A DNA stretch of 64,000 nucleotides from Bacteroides sp. 519 (GCF_010500955.1 NZ_QVMJ01000014.1:26421-90420), one strand, 5' to 3'; positions 25,211 to 37,847 are shown, numbered from the stretch's first letter. Program-made: numbers and translations. The notes: a model not told the origin generated them from the sequence alone.

Positions 25211-25723
25211 ATGTCTGACGTACAAGAGTTTTGGTTTGTTGCAAGAACAAGAAAAGATCAGGAATTAACAATTCGCGAATCGTTAGAAAAATTTGGAATT
25301 GAACATTTTATTCCCACTCATACAGTAATAAGGCAATTAAAGTATCGAAAAAAACGGGTAGAAGTTCCTCTCATTCGTAACATGGTATTTATTAAAGCCA
25401 CCAAAGAGAAGGCAATGGCATTGCCCAATGAATATGGCCTTCAGATCTTCTACATCCGCGATTATATCTCACATCAAACGCTTGTAGTTCCAAACAAACA
25501 GATGGAAGATTTTATGTTTGTAATGGATCTGGCGCCCGACAAAGTAACTTTTGATGATAGCGACCTGAAACCTGGAGTAAAAGTACAGGTTGTAAAAGGT
25601 AATCTGTGTGGAGTTGAGGGTGAATTTGCAGCTTTGGCAAATCATGCATATGTGATGATTCGGATACCTCAGGTACTCTCTGTAAGTGTGAAGATACCAA
25701 AGAGTTATTTGCGACTATTATAA
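25211..25723 (+). CDS. upxY: UpxY family capsule transcription antiterminator
   Basis: A 170-residue NusG-like protein. WFVARTRKDQELTIRESLEK opens the NGN domain, RKKRVEVPLIRNMVFIKA is typical of the family, and PGVKVQVVKGNLCGVEGEF is the KOW motif. In Bacteroides fragilis the UpxY proteins each prevent early termination in the leader of their own capsule operon. Here it is the first gene after the invertible promoter, as expected, with upxZ after 26 bases. Confidence 0.93.
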   Translation: MSDVQEFWFVARTRKDQELTIRESLEKFGIEHFIPTHTVIRQLKYRKKRVEVPLIRNMVFIKATKEKAMALPNEYGLQIFYIRDYISHQTLVVPNKQMEDFMFVMDLAPDKVTFDDSDLKPGVKVQVVKGNLCGVEGEFAALANHAYVMIRIPQVLSVSVKIPKSYLRLL

Positions 25724-25749
25724 ATCTCTATTTCCAAAACAAATAATCT

Positions 25750-26208
25750 ATGAATAAAGTCACAGAACTTTATCAATCAGCTTACCGTCTGTTGCATTTA
25801 GGTGAAGATGGTAGTCCTGTTTACAGCGATGAATTTTCAAGGTTGAATACCGAAGTACTTCAACAAGCCGAGAGCTTGTATATTACAAAAGGCGATACAC
25901 CAGAAGAAGAAGGAGAACTTTGTTTGGCTTTGTTGATGGGATTCAATGCTAGCATTTATAATAATGGAGATAAGGAGGAAAAAAAGCAAGCATTATTAGA
26001 CCGGATTTTTGTGATTCTTGATGTATTAAATAATTCGGTATTGAAATGTCGGTTACTACTGATTTGCTATGGCGAGGTATACGAGGATAGCTTATTGGAT
26101 GATGCAAAAACTGTGATTATGAGCTGGGGAGGACGAGAGTTGACAGAGGATGAGAAGGGGGCGATGGGGGAGTATAATGAGATTTGTATTTCCAATCGTA
26201 AATCGTAA
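25750..26208 (+). CDS. upxZ: UpxZ family capsule regulator
   Basis: A 152-residue protein. [20 protein letters not shown], then [19 protein letters not shown] and [17 protein letters not shown] match UpxZ, the protein that blocks the UpxY antiterminators of other capsule loci so that one capsule dominates. The last codons (SNRKS) are written by tandem AATCGTAA words that run on to the next gene (26194-26224), so the C-terminus may be non-native. Confidence 0.88.
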   Translation: MNKVTELYQSAYRLLHLGEDGSPVYSDEFSRLNTEVLQQAESLYITKGDTPEEEGELCLALLMGFNASIYNNGDKEEKKQALLDRIFVILDVLNNSVLKCRLLLICYGEVYEDSLLDDAKTVIMSWGGRELTEDEKGAMGEYNEICISNRKS

Positions 26209-26224
26209 ATCGTTTAATCGTAAA
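26194..26224 (+). repeat. AATCGTAA word repeat at the upxZ/rfbA junction
   Basis: Four AATCG-containing words in tandem form the end of upxZ and the whole spacer to rfbA. Complementary copies of the same word occur near 54417-54433. Confidence 0.6.
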
Positions 26225-26225
26225 C

Positions 26226-27020
26226 ATGAAGGGTATTGTATTAGCTGGCGGATCGGGTACTCGTTTACATCCAATTACTAAGGCTGTGAGCAAGCAGCTA
26301 CTTCCTGTTTACAACAAGCCTATGATTTATTATCCCATCTCTGTGCTTATGTTGGCTGGTATTCGGGATATCTTAATAATTTCTACTCCTATTGATCTAC
26401 CTGGTTTCAGAAGATTGTTAGGCGATGGTTCCGATTTTGGAGTGAACTTCCAATATGCAGAACAACCTAGTCCGGATGGATTAGCACAAGCATTTATTAT
26501 TGGCGAAGAGTTTATCGGAGATGATTCTGTATGTCTGATACTTGGAGATAATATATTTTACGGACAGGGATTTACTGCAATGTTAAGAGATGCTGTCCGC
26601 ATAGTTGAAGAAGAAAAAAAGGCAACCGTGTTTGGATATTGGGTAAATGATCCGGAACGGTATGGTGTTGTTGAGTTCGATTCAGAAGGAAACGCACTAG
26701 CAATTGAAGAAAAACCCCAGAAACCCAGATCGAATTATGCCGTGACAGGGTTATACTTTTATCCGAATAAGGTTGTTGAGATTACTAAAGGGGTTAAACC
26801 TTCGGCAAGAGGGGAACTGGAGATAACTACAGTAAATCAACAGTTTCTTGATGATAAAGAATTGTGCGTTAAGTTGTTTGGCCGCGGGTTCGCGTGGTTG
26901 GATACAGGAACGTTTGATTCGTTGTCGGAGGCAAGCACGTTTATTGAGGTGATTGAGAAGAGGCAGGGGATGAAGGTGGCTTGTTTGGAGGAGATTGGGG
27001 GGAGAATGGGGTGGATTTGA
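26226..27020 (+). CDS. rfbA: Glucose-1-phosphate thymidylyltransferase
   Basis: A 264-residue nucleotidyltransferase making dTDP-glucose. [18 protein letters not shown] is the nucleotide loop, [16 protein letters not shown] follows, LGDNIFYG binds the metal, and [12 protein letters not shown] is conserved. The protein is about 25-30 residues shorter than usual: it stops after EIGGRMGWI, where the family continues through a final helical segment, and its last 60 bases are unusually G-rich. No rfbB, rfbC or rfbD is in the window, so later dTDP-sugar steps must be encoded elsewhere. Confidence 0.88.
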   Translation: MKGIVLAGGSGTRLHPITKAVSKQLLPVYNKPMIYYPISVLMLAGIRDILIISTPIDLPGFRRLLGDGSDFGVNFQYAEQPSPDGLAQAFIIGEEFIGDDSVCLILGDNIFYGQGFTAMLRDAVRIVEEEKKATVFGYWVNDPERYGVVEFDSEGNALAIEEKPQKPRSNYAVTGLYFYPNKVVEITKGVKPSARGELEITTVNQQFLDDKELCVKLFGRGFAWLDTGTFDSLSEASTFIEVIEKRQGMKVACLEEIGGRMGWI

Positions 27021-27056
27021 TAGGGGAAAATAGTCAAAAAAACATCAACATAAGTT

Positions 27057-28181
27057 ATGAAAATTCAAATGGTCGACCTATATGGTCAATATCTGAAAAT
27101 AAAAGATGAGATCAATTCGGGTATTCAAGAAGTGATCGAAACCACTTCTTTTATCAATGGTCCTAAAGTGAAAGAATTTGCTACACATTTAGCTGAATAT
27201 TGTGATGCAAAATATGTAATACCTTGTGCAAATGGTACTGATGCATTGCAAATTGCTCTCATGGCCTTAGGACTAAAACCTGGAGATGAAGTGATAGTAC
27301 CAGCATTTACTTATGTAGCTTCTGCTGAGGTAATAGGACTATTAGGATTAATACCAGTAATGGTTGATGTTGATTATGAGTCGTTTAATATAACAGAATC
27401 TAATATAATAAAAGCGTTAAGTACTAAAACTAAAGCTATTATACCTGTACATCTTTTTGGTCAGTCTTGTGATATGGAACCTATCATGCAGCTTGCAGAA
27501 AAATATAATCTTTATGTGATTGAAGATAATGCACAAGCCTTAGGCGCAGTCTATTCTTTTTCAAATGGCACAAAAAAACATACTGGAACTATTGGACATA
27601 TAGGGTGCACTTCCTTTTTCCCATCAAAGAATTTAGGATGTTATGGTGATGGCGGAGCAGTATTAACAAATGATGAAAATCTGGCTAAATCCATACAGAT
27701 GATAGCTAACCATGGACAACAAGTAAAGTATCATCATAAAGTTATAGGTTGTAACTCTCGCTTGGATACTATGCAGGCTGCTGTATTGGATGTAAAGTTA
27801 AAGCATTTGGATGAATATTGTCAGGCGCGTAAAATTGCAGCAGCTTATTATTCACAAAAATTGCAAGAGGTTAAAGGGTTAACTGTTCCGATGCAAATAT
27901 CTAATAGTACACATGTATTTCATCAATATACATTAAAAGTGCATAATGGAGAACGAGATACATTGAAAGACTTCCTAGCACAAGTGGGTATACCCTCTAT
28001 GATTTATTATCCTCTTCCATTACAACAACAAGAAGCTTTCAAAGATATTACCAGAACAGGTGAAGAATTGAAGAATGCTGAAACTTTGGCAAACTCAGTG
28101 CTTTCACTTCCTATACATACTGAAATAACTCAAGTCGAACAAGATTATATTATATCACGAATTAAAGATTTCTTTAAATAA
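27057..28181 (+). CDS. wbpE: DegT-family sugar aminotransferase, WbpE/WlbC type
   Basis: A 374-residue PLP enzyme. [17 protein letters not shown] and [13 protein letters not shown] open it, [16 protein letters not shown] binds the cofactor phosphate, [11 protein letters not shown] holds the PLP-ring Asp, and [17 protein letters not shown] contains the catalytic Lys. The sequence fits the enzyme that transaminates the 3-keto sugar UDP-3-keto-GlcNAcA with glutamate to give UDP-GlcNAc3NA. It is followed after 2 bases by the matching N-acetyltransferase. Confidence 0.82.
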   Translation: MKIQMVDLYGQYLKIKDEINSGIQEVIETTSFINGPKVKEFATHLAEYCDAKYVIPCANGTDALQIALMALGLKPGDEVIVPAFTYVASAEVIGLLGLIPVMVDVDYESFNITESNIIKALSTKTKAIIPVHLFGQSCDMEPIMQLAEKYNLYVIEDNAQALGAVYSFSNGTKKHTGTIGHIGCTSFFPSKNLGCYGDGGAVLTNDENLAKSIQMIANHGQQVKYHHKVIGCNSRLDTMQAAVLDVKLKHLDEYCQARKIAAAYYSQKLQEVKGLTVPMQISNSTHVFHQYTLKVHNGERDTLKDFLAQVGIPSMIYYPLPLQQQEAFKDITRTGEELKNAETLANSVLSLPIHTEITQVEQDYIISRIKDFFK

Positions 28182-28183
28182 GT

Positions 28184-28756
28184 ATGCAAAAATACTTTGC
28201 TCACAAAACTGCAACTATTGATGAAGGAGCTCAAATAGGTGCAGGAACAAATATATGGCATTACAGCCATATAATGGCTGAATGTGTCATAGGCGATAAA
28301 TGTAACATTGGCCAAAATGTAGTTATTTCTCCTCAAGTAATATTAGGGAACAATGTAAAAGTACAAAACAATGTGTCTGTATATACTGGTGTTACTTGTG
28401 GTGATGACGTGTTTCTGGGACCCTCCTGTGTATTTACAAATGTAACAAATCCTCGTAGTGCTATAAATCGAAAAGCAGAATATGCAAAAACCCATGTGGG
28501 CAAAGGTGCAACTATTGGCGCTAATGCAACTATTGTTTGTGGACATGATATTGGTGAATATGCTTTTATTGGTGCAGGAGCTGTTGTTACAAAAAACATT
28601 CCTGCTTATGCTCTAGTTGTAGGTAATCCTGCCCGGCAAATAGGGTGGATGAGTGAATATGGACATCGGTTGATATTCAACACAGAGGGAGAAGCTGTTT
28701 GTCCCGAAGGAAATGTAACCTATATTTTAAAAGATAACATTGTAACAAAAAAATAA
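28184..28756 (+). CDS. wbpD: Hexapeptide N-acetyltransferase, WbpD/WlbB type
   Basis: A 190-residue left-handed beta-helix protein with hexapeptide repeats from about 10 to 150. [48 protein letters not shown] and [16 protein letters not shown] match the acetyl-CoA-dependent enzyme that acetylates the 3-amino group of UDP-GlcNAc3NA to give UDP-GlcNAc3NAcA. It directly follows the aminotransferase. Confidence 0.82.
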   Translation: MQKYFAHKTATIDEGAQIGAGTNIWHYSHIMAECVIGDKCNIGQNVVISPQVILGNNVKVQNNVSVYTGVTCGDDVFLGPSCVFTNVTNPRSAINRKAEYAKTHVGKGATIGANATIVCGHDIGEYAFIGAGAVVTKNIPAYALVVGNPARQIGWMSEYGHRLIFNTEGEAVCPEGNVTYILKDNIVTKK

Positions 28757-28768
28757 TAAAACACAGTC

Positions 28769-30058
28769 ATGTATAATAAATTAGTAAACAAAGAAGCTAA
28801 GTTAGCATTAATCGGGCTAGGATATGTAGGCTTACCTATTGCATTGGAATTTGCAAAAAAAATATCTGTAATTGGTTTTGATATCAATGAATCTCGCTTA
28901 GCAAAAATGCGTGAAGGGATTGACCCATGTGGTGAACTAGAAAGTTCTGCATTTGAAAATGTAGATATAGAATTCACATCATCGATTGATAAACTTAAAG
29001 AAGCTTCTTTCTTTATTGTTGCTGTTCCTACTCCCATAGACAAATACAATCAGCCTGATCTTAAACCTCTTATTGGTGCATCCCGTTCAGTCGGACAAGC
29101 TTTAAAGGTCGGGGATTATGTTGTGTACGAATCAACTGTATATCCTGGTTGTACAGAAGAAGATTGTTTACCTGTGTTGGAAGACATTAGTGGTTTGAAA
29201 GCCGGTGTTGACTTTAAATATGGATATTCTCCAGAAAGAATAAATCCGGGAGAGAAAGTACATACACTTCCCAACACTATAAAAATTGTATCAGGAAATG
29301 ATCCTGAAGCATTGGATGTTGTAGCAAAAGTATATGAGTTGGTTGTAAAACCAGGAGTTCATCGCGCACCTAATGTTAAGGTAGCCGAAGCTGCAAAAAT
29401 TGTAGAAAATACTCAGCGGGATGTCAATATAGCTTTGATGAATGAATTATCTATCATTTTCAGCCGTATTGGAATTAATACTTTTGATGTGTTAGAGGCA
29501 GCTGGGACAAAATGGAACTTCCTGAAATTCTACCCAGGTTTAGTAGGAGGACATTGTATTGGTGTTGATCCTTATTATTTAGTGCATAAAGCCAATGAAA
29601 TGAAGTATCATCCACAAATCATAAGCTCAGGACGATTCATTAATGATTCTATGGGTGGTTATGTGGCTAAGAAGTTAGTCAAGAGGCTTATTTCTTTAGG
29701 CAAAGGCATTCTTGGCTCACGTATTCTTGTGATGGGAATGACATTTAAAGAAAATGTCGCAGATATCCGTAATTCTAAAGTTATTGATATAATCAATGAA
29801 TTAAAAGACTATGGGTGTGATGTTGACGTAGTCGACCCGTATGCAGATAGCGATGAGGTGCTTCACGAATATGGATTTAGATTGGTAGAAAGACCCCGTG
29901 ATAATTATGATGCAGTGATTGTTGCTGTGGCACATGATGAATATGTGAATTTGGATGAGAAGTATTTTAAAGGATTGACATATGATAATGCAGTGCTAGT
30001 TGATATTAAGGGGATGTATAGAGGGAAGATTCATGGGTTGAAGTATTGGAGCTTGTAA
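28769..30058 (+). CDS. tviB: UDP-HexNAc 6-dehydrogenase (TviB/WbpA family)
   Basis: A 429-residue NAD-dependent enzyme. LALIGLGYVGLPIALEFAKK is the Rossmann loop, VVYESTVYPGCTEEDCLPVL and NTQRDVNIALMNELSIIF are typical of the TviB/WbpO branch, and GGHCIGVDPYYL contains the catalytic Cys. It would oxidise UDP-GlcNAc to UDP-GlcNAcA, the substrate of the WbpB-like enzyme at 36876. The GalNAc-specific alternative cannot be ruled out from sequence. Confidence 0.85.
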   Translation: MYNKLVNKEAKLALIGLGYVGLPIALEFAKKISVIGFDINESRLAKMREGIDPCGELESSAFENVDIEFTSSIDKLKEASFFIVAVPTPIDKYNQPDLKPLIGASRSVGQALKVGDYVVYESTVYPGCTEEDCLPVLEDISGLKAGVDFKYGYSPERINPGEKVHTLPNTIKIVSGNDPEALDVVAKVYELVVKPGVHRAPNVKVAEAAKIVENTQRDVNIALMNELSIIFSRIGINTFDVLEAAGTKWNFLKFYPGLVGGHCIGVDPYYLVHKANEMKYHPQIISSGRFINDSMGGYVAKKLVKRLISLGKGILGSRILVMGMTFKENVADIRNSKVIDIINELKDYGCDVDVVDPYADSDEVLHEYGFRLVERPRDNYDAVIVAVAHDEYVNLDEKYFKGLTYDNAVLVDIKGMYRGKIHGLKYWSL

Positions 30059-30082
30059 TCAGAATTTGATAGCAATAGAAAA

Positions 30083-31525
30083 ATGGCATCTCGAAGTTCA
30101 AAAGTAATATCATTATCTTTAGCTCAAGGAATCGTTACATTAATAACAGTGGTCTCTGCAATGGTTTTTGCTAGATACTTATCTGTTGCTGATTATGCTA
30201 CTTATTTACAGACGTTTTTGGCATACGATTTTCTTGTACCAGTCTTGACTTTGGGATTGCCTTCTGCATTATATTATTTTTTGCCTTCTGCTGGTAATGA
30301 CTCAAAAGGTATTGTCATTGATAACATGGCATTACTTTTTTTTTCCAGCTTAATTTTTTCTTCATTTCTAATTCTTGGAGGAACTGAATTATTAGCAAAA
30401 CGTTTTGATAACCCCAATTTGCTTCATACATTAAAATGGCTAAGTTTTTATCCATTATATACTTTTCCTGTTTTAATACTTTCTCCTATATTGGTAATAA
30501 AAGATAAGGTACAATTAAATGCAAAATATAACGTTTTTACAGGTATTGCATTAATGTGTAGTGTAATCTTCGCAACTATTTATGCAAAAGATTATCAAGC
30601 CCCTATTCTTACACGAATAATTGTACCTATACTTTTCTTTCCTATTGCATTATATTTTTCGTTTAGGTATGTATTAGGAAATTGGAGATTGCCTAATAGT
30701 TCTTCAATGTGGAGAATTCTTAAATTTTCAATACCTTTAGGATTGGCTTCTATATTAGGAACTCTAACATTACAGTTGTCTAATTTGATTGTTTCCATTT
30801 TGTGCACACCAGAAGAATATGCAATTTATGCTAATGGGGCTCGTGAAATACCAATGATTGGAATAATAACAGGTTCTATATCGGTTGTAATAATGGCAGA
30901 TATGTCCAAGCAATGTAAGGAGAACAAAAAAGAAGATGCATTAGTGTTGTTTAAAAAGTCAATATCTATTGGTGCTTCATTTTTAATACCCTTGATGGTT
31001 TATCTTTTTGTCTTTGGAAAATCTTTTATAAAAGTATTATATACAGATAAGTATATTGATAGTTTGATCCCATTTACAATATTATTGTTACTGTTACCTA
31101 TACGGAGTATAAATTTTGGCTCGATTTTTATAGCAATAGGAAAATCAAAATTGGTATTGTATCGTAGTGTTATTGAATTATTTTTAACCATGTTCTTCGT
31201 TTTTTTTTATGTAAAACATTGGGGCTATTCAGGGGCTGCCTTTGCTCTGGTTTTTACTATTTACTTGTGGACTATCCCATATAATTTGTTTACATTGGGG
31301 AAAGAATTTTCCGTGTCGCCTTTTCTTGTTATTCCATTTAAAAATTTTTTTAGGATATTTGCAATATCTTTATTATCCATTGTGTTCCCTTCTATTACTT
31401 TATTTTTTGAAATATCTCCTTTGCTTGAATTAATATTTACTTTTTTTTGTTTCATATTGATATATTTGTTTTTGGCTTATAAGTATATTCCGGATTTGAC
31501 TTTTTTTAAGCACGCAAAGCGTTAA
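30083..31525 (+). CDS. Polysaccharide flippase (Wzx-like)
   Basis: A 480-residue polytopic membrane protein of the polysaccharide transporter/MATE-like superfamily, with about 12-14 helices. The start SLAQGIVTLITVVSAMVFAR and ADYATYLQTF is typical, and LKFSIPLGLASILGTL begins the second bundle. It would move the lipid-linked repeat unit to the periplasmic side. The region from here to about 44,050 is clearly more AT-rich than the flanking core genes, consistent with acquisition as a block. Confidence 0.83.
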   Translation: MASRSSKVISLSLAQGIVTLITVVSAMVFARYLSVADYATYLQTFLAYDFLVPVLTLGLPSALYYFLPSAGNDSKGIVIDNMALLFFSSLIFSSFLILGGTELLAKRFDNPNLLHTLKWLSFYPLYTFPVLILSPILVIKDKVQLNAKYNVFTGIALMCSVIFATIYAKDYQAPILTRIIVPILFFPIALYFSFRYVLGNWRLPNSSSMWRILKFSIPLGLASILGTLTLQLSNLIVSILCTPEEYAIYANGAREIPMIGIITGSISVVIMADMSKQCKENKKEDALVLFKKSISIGASFLIPLMVYLFVFGKSFIKVLYTDKYIDSLIPFTILLLLLPIRSINFGSIFIAIGKSKLVLYRSVIELFLTMFFVFFYVKHWGYSGAAFALVFTIYLWTIPYNLFTLGKEFSVSPFLVIPFKNFFRIFAISLLSIVFPSITLFFEISPLLELIFTFFCFILIYLFLAYKYIPDLTFFKHAKR

Positions 31526-31532
31526 ACGAAAT

Positions 31533-32126
31533 ATGATTGATTTGTTAAGAAAGATATTAAAATCCCCAATACTGTCCATTAAGTATTTTCTATATTATCT
31601 TTTTGGAAATACTGTTGGGAGAATAGCTTATTCCTCAAAATATTTAGTAGGGAAACATTTTCAAAAAATACATTCTTCTGGTTGGAAATGGGTGTATCAC
31701 TCTTTTATTTGGCAAAAAATATTTGGAATTAATAGGCATGTGCCTTGGCCGACATCCAGAAATATTTTAATTGTTTCTCCACAGAATATCTTTTTTCATC
31801 CGGATGATTTAAATAATTTTCAGACAATAGGAAATTATTTTCAAGCATGTGAGAAAATAGAAATAGGGAAGGGAACTTATATTGCTCCAAATGTAGGACT
31901 AATTACACAAAATCATAATCTAAAAGAATTGGATAAAAGAGGAGTTGCAAAAGAAATTATTATAGGGGAACAGTGTTGGATAGGGATGAACTCTATGATT
32001 CTTCCTGGAATAGTTTTAGGAAAGAATACAATAGTTGGAGCTGGTTCAGTTGTGACAAAGAGCTTTTCTGAAGGAGGATGTGTTATTGCAGGGAATCCTG
32101 CAAAAATAATAAAACGAATAATGTAA
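31533..32126 (+). CDS. Hexapeptide acyltransferase of the capsule locus
   Basis: A 197-residue protein. The first 80 residues have no repeats; then NYFQACEKIEIGKGTYIAPN, IIGEQCWIGMNSMILPG, and GKNTIVGAGSVVTKSF form a left-handed beta-helix ending IAGNPAKIIKRI, the usual closing motif of sugar O-acetyltransferases. It probably acetylates the repeat unit. Acceptor unknown. Confidence 0.8.
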   Translation: MIDLLRKILKSPILSIKYFLYYLFGNTVGRIAYSSKYLVGKHFQKIHSSGWKWVYHSFIWQKIFGINRHVPWPTSRNILIVSPQNIFFHPDDLNNFQTIGNYFQACEKIEIGKGTYIAPNVGLITQNHNLKELDKRGVAKEIIIGEQCWIGMNSMILPGIVLGKNTIVGAGSVVTKSFSEGGCVIAGNPAKIIKRIM

Positions 32127-32148
32127 AAGCATAGACTATTTTGCCTAA

Positions 32149-33357
32149 ATGGAAGTGTTTTTAACTATATATTTATTATCGGGAATAATAAAAGCGTATT
32201 TGATTTTTTATAATATTAATCCATCTTATGATATAACTCTTTTGTCTGGAATTTTGGCTCTTTTAGTTTATTTTTCACAAGAGCTATATACTAATAATGG
32301 AATCATTCATGTGTCGAATAAACGCAATTATGTAATATTTTCGTTTATGCTTTTTTGGCTATGGATGTTTATAAGTTTAATTTATACCCAATCCCCTGAA
32401 TATTCCATGGAAAAAACAATACTATTTGGCACCAATATAATACCAGTATTTCTAATTAGCGTAAAACGTGATTTTAATATTTCTCTTTTTTTAAAGAGTT
32501 TTTTTGTTGTAACATTGTCGTTAACAGTGCTTTATGTACCAATTTTATTTTTTTATCAAACAATAGGGGTTGAAAACTACGAATCTGTAAATGCATTATA
32601 CTTGATTTTAGGAATTTCATTAGGTGTTTGTGCTGTTTTTCTGACAACTAAAGAGAAAGACCTATTTGGGAAAAAGGTTGATAGGATTAGTTCTATATTA
32701 TCATTCTTTCTATTAATAATGTTAGGTGCTCGAGGGCCATTGTTATTTGCTGTGTTTTGTGTTTTATTTCCATGCCTATTTAAAAGGAAGATACACATTA
32801 AAACAAAATTAGAAAAAAAAACAATCACTAACATACTCTTTTTCTCTTTACCATTCTTGTTGCTAATAGTTATTCTGTTATGTAGATATGAATCATTTTT
32901 TGAAGTTTTTTTTGAACGTTCTTTTGGACGGTTGTCACAACTCATAGATGGTTTCTTTGGCAATTCTGATATGGGGGAGTCTGCTAATGCTAGGATCACT
33001 CATTTTGAAAGTTCCTTGAATATATTAAGAAACCCGTCGAATTTTTTATTTGGCTTAGGGATTGGTAGTTATGGTATAGTAACATCTGGAAGTGACGGTC
33101 GTCTTTATCCTCATAATTTTATTCTTGAAATTTGGACAGAATTAGGATTGATAGGAGTATTATTATTCTTTCTTTTTCTTTCAAAGACGCTCTATATATC
33201 TAAGAAGCAATCACATACTTATGTAACTAGTGCACTTGTTATTTATACGTTGTTAAATCTTTTAAAATCCAGTTCTTTAGTAGATATACGATTGTTTATA
33301 GCAATTTGGTGTATGTATTGGTGTAATACTAATTGTATGGCTAAGGAAAAAATGTAA
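32149..33357 (+). CDS. O-antigen polymerase-like protein (Wzy)
   Basis: A 402-residue membrane protein with about ten helices. Before the last helices lies a large loop with ARITHFESSLNILRNPSNFL and GSDGRLYPHNFILEIWTELG; the PHNFxLExxxExG motif is the signature of Wzy polymerases and O-antigen ligases. Since it sits beside the flippase and no other candidate is present, polymerisation of the repeat unit is the likely role. Confidence 0.8.
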   Translation: MEVFLTIYLLSGIIKAYLIFYNINPSYDITLLSGILALLVYFSQELYTNNGIIHVSNKRNYVIFSFMLFWLWMFISLIYTQSPEYSMEKTILFGTNIIPVFLISVKRDFNISLFLKSFFVVTLSLTVLYVPILFFYQTIGVENYESVNALYLILGISLGVCAVFLTTKEKDLFGKKVDRISSILSFFLLIMLGARGPLLFAVFCVLFPCLFKRKIHIKTKLEKKTITNILFFSLPFLLLIVILLCRYESFFEVFFERSFGRLSQLIDGFFGNSDMGESANARITHFESSLNILRNPSNFLFGLGIGSYGIVTSGSDGRLYPHNFILEIWTELGLIGVLLFFLFLSKTLYISKKQSHTYVTSALVIYTLLNLLKSSSLVDIRLFIAIWCMYWCNTNCMAKEKM

Positions 33358-33361
33358 ATTC

Positions 33362-34498
33362 ATGAATATTTTACATATATGTAATGATGCGCAAAAAAAT
33401 TCATTGTATCAGGATTTTTTTATGCAATTAAGTCAATTAGGACATAAACAACAAGTTATTGTACCATGTTTTAAGCAAACGGAGAATATAATTTGTGGTG
33501 ATGTCAGGTTCGAGTATTTCATTCGTGAAAGTAATTGGATGAAAAGATTTTTTTTTATGAGAAAAATAAAAAAGATCACTCACTTTGTGGAAGAAAATAT
33601 AGAGTTAGAAAAAATAGACATAATACATGCCCATACACTTTTTAGTGATGGAGCAGTAGCATATATATTAAATGGAAAATATAAAATTCCATATATTACT
33701 GCAGTTAGAAATACAGATATAAACATTTTTTTTAAATATCTAATTCAATATAGAAAACTTGGTGTTGAGATTTTAAAATGTGCAAAAAAAATAATATTCC
33801 TATCTCCATATTATAAGACAAAGACCATTAAATGTATTTTATCAGGTAAGCTGTCGGGTCAAATATCTGCAAAGAGCTATGTTATCCCTAATGGAGTTAA
33901 TGCCTTCTGGCTTTATGACAGAATGGTAAAAAAAAGAAAAGAAGACAAGGCTTTTTCTCTATTATTTATAGGTTCATTTGATAATAATAAGAATATTATC
34001 AAAGTTTGCAAAGCAATTGAGTCACTAAATAAAATAGGGCTAAATATAAAATTTACTGTGGTTGGACGTGGGTGGAAGGGTAGTGAAAGTTACACGAAAA
34101 GAATTGAACAGATAGAAGGTATTTCATCCTACCTTACCATAATCGATCATCAAGGAAAAGAAGAGCTAAAAAATATATTTGCTGATAATGATATTTTTAT
34201 TATGATGTCAAAAAAAGAAACTTTTGGATTAGTATATGTCGAAGCTTTAACACAGGGACTTCCCATAATTTACTCTAAGGGGCAGGGAATAGACGGATAT
34301 TTTAAAGAAGGGAGCGTTGGTTATCATGCAAATCCAAATAGTGTTGATGATATTGCATTGAAAATTAGACAAGTTGTTGAGAATTACAATGATATTATTG
34401 AAAATATTGCTTCATCTGATTTTTCTTCGTTTAATTGGCGTAATGTAGCTTTAGAATATGATAAGATTTATACTCAAATAAAAAATGAGCAGAGATGA
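33362..34498 (+). CDS. Glycosyltransferase family 4
   Basis: A 378-residue GT-B enzyme. The N-domain starts MNILHICNDAQKNSLYQDFF. The C-domain has SLLFIGSFDNNKNIIKVCKA and FTVVGRGWKG, and the donor-binding motif FIMMSKKETFGLVYVEALTQG carries the ExFGxxxxEA pattern of GT4. It retains the anomeric configuration of a nucleotide sugar. It overlaps the following gene by 4 bases. Confidence 0.83.
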   Translation: MNILHICNDAQKNSLYQDFFMQLSQLGHKQQVIVPCFKQTENIICGDVRFEYFIRESNWMKRFFFMRKIKKITHFVEENIELEKIDIIHAHTLFSDGAVAYILNGKYKIPYITAVRNTDINIFFKYLIQYRKLGVEILKCAKKIIFLSPYYKTKTIKCILSGKLSGQISAKSYVIPNGVNAFWLYDRMVKKRKEDKAFSLLFIGSFDNNKNIIKVCKAIESLNKIGLNIKFTVVGRGWKGSESYTKRIEQIEGISSYLTIIDHQGKEELKNIFADNDIFIMMSKKETFGLVYVEALTQGLPIIYSKGQGIDGYFKEGSVGYHANPNSVDDIALKIRQVVENYNDIIENIASSDFSSFNWRNVALEYDKIYTQIKNEQR

Positions 34499-35778
34499 AG
34501 ATACTTATTTGTAGCAAACGATTTTATCCTCATAATGTAATAGGTGCAGTTCGACCCACAAATATTGCTAAAAATTTGCAAGCATTTGGCCATGAGGTTA
34601 CCGTTATCACTTACAAGCCTGATGATCATGATTTTGAAGAACTTGATAACCTAACAATTCTTAGAGTCTCTCAAAGTACATTCATAGAAAAGTGGAAAAA
34701 AAGAATAGAAAGTACATCTATTAATTCGCTTAAAAGATCTTTTCTTTCTATTCAAATTGAACGTTTATTTGCTTATTTATATGAATATGACTGGTATTTG
34801 CAGGCGAAAAAAAAAATAAAAAAAATTTCGAATAAGGAATATGATGTTGCTATATCTTCATATGCTCCATTGTCTTCTTTGTATTTAGGGTATTGTGTGT
34901 ATACAAAGGGAATCGCTAAATATTGGATTGCTGATTTTCGTGATAATATTCAAAGTGAAGGATCTCCTAAGATTCTAAATTGCTTATTGAATAAATTAGA
35001 AAAGAGAGTGTATAATAAAGCAAATGCACTCACCTTTGTTTCAAAAGGCCAACAATATATGTTTTGTAGATCAGTGGGGGTACCCTTGAATAGCGAAAAA
35101 AAAACACACGTAATTTACAATGGTTTTGAGGATGAACTAATAATTAATAAATCAAGCAAGTCTGATTGTATTTTGAGATTAGCTTATACAGGTAGGTTAT
35201 ATAATGGAAAAAGGGATGTTAGTCTATTGTTGAAGGCTCTATCTTCTTTGATAAGTGATGGTTGTATTGAACCATCTTATGTAAAATTCATTTATGCAGG
35301 AAATGATTCGGATGTTTTACAAAGACAGATGAAAGCATATAAGAATATTGAATCTTGTGTGGAGATTGTTGGCTATTTAGATAAGAAAGAGATAAAGAGT
35401 TTACAAGAGCGTTGTGATATTTTGGTTGCTTTAAGCTGGAATACAGAATTTGAACAGGGTATACTAACTGGCAAGTTTTTGGAATATTTGTGCTCATATA
35501 AACCTATAATTAGTATAACAAGTGGAGAACTTGCGCATTCAGAATTATCACAGATGATTAATGACATGGATTTGGGAATAGCTTGTGAATATATAAATAA
35601 AGATAATGATTTCCAACATTTGAAGAAGTATATATGTGAACAGTATCAACTAGTTCAAAAAGGTGAACCATTGTCTTTCTGCCCTGATTTGAACAAGATA
35701 AAACAATATCAATACTTTAATCAGATTAGGAAATTTGAAAAAATTTCTTTTGAGCTTATGGAAGGTGAATATTTATAA
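34495..35778 (+). CDS. Glycosyltransferase (GT4-like)
   Basis: A 427-residue GT-B protein. MKILICSKRFYPHNVIGAVR with AKNLQAFGHEVTVITYKPDD is the acceptor domain; RLAYTGRLYNGKRDVSLLLK and VEIVGYLDKKEIKSLQERCD form the donor domain, then LTGKFLEYLCSYKPII, where the family Glu lies. It belongs to the capsule-type GT4 proteins common in Bacteroides. Linkage and sugars unknown. Confidence 0.8.
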   Translation: MKILICSKRFYPHNVIGAVRPTNIAKNLQAFGHEVTVITYKPDDHDFEELDNLTILRVSQSTFIEKWKKRIESTSINSLKRSFLSIQIERLFAYLYEYDWYLQAKKKIKKISNKEYDVAISSYAPLSSLYLGYCVYTKGIAKYWIADFRDNIQSEGSPKILNCLLNKLEKRVYNKANALTFVSKGQQYMFCRSVGVPLNSEKKTHVIYNGFEDELIINKSSKSDCILRLAYTGRLYNGKRDVSLLLKALSSLISDGCIEPSYVKFIYAGNDSDVLQRQMKAYKNIESCVEIVGYLDKKEIKSLQERCDILVALSWNTEFEQGILTGKFLEYLCSYKPIISITSGELAHSELSQMINDMDLGIACEYINKDNDFQHLKKYICEQYQLVQKGEPLSFCPDLNKIKQYQYFNQIRKFEKISFELMEGEYL

Positions 35779-35794
35779 AGTTAAACGTTGAAAC

Positions 35795-37841
<2,047 letters not shown>

Positions 37842-37847
37842 AATAAT

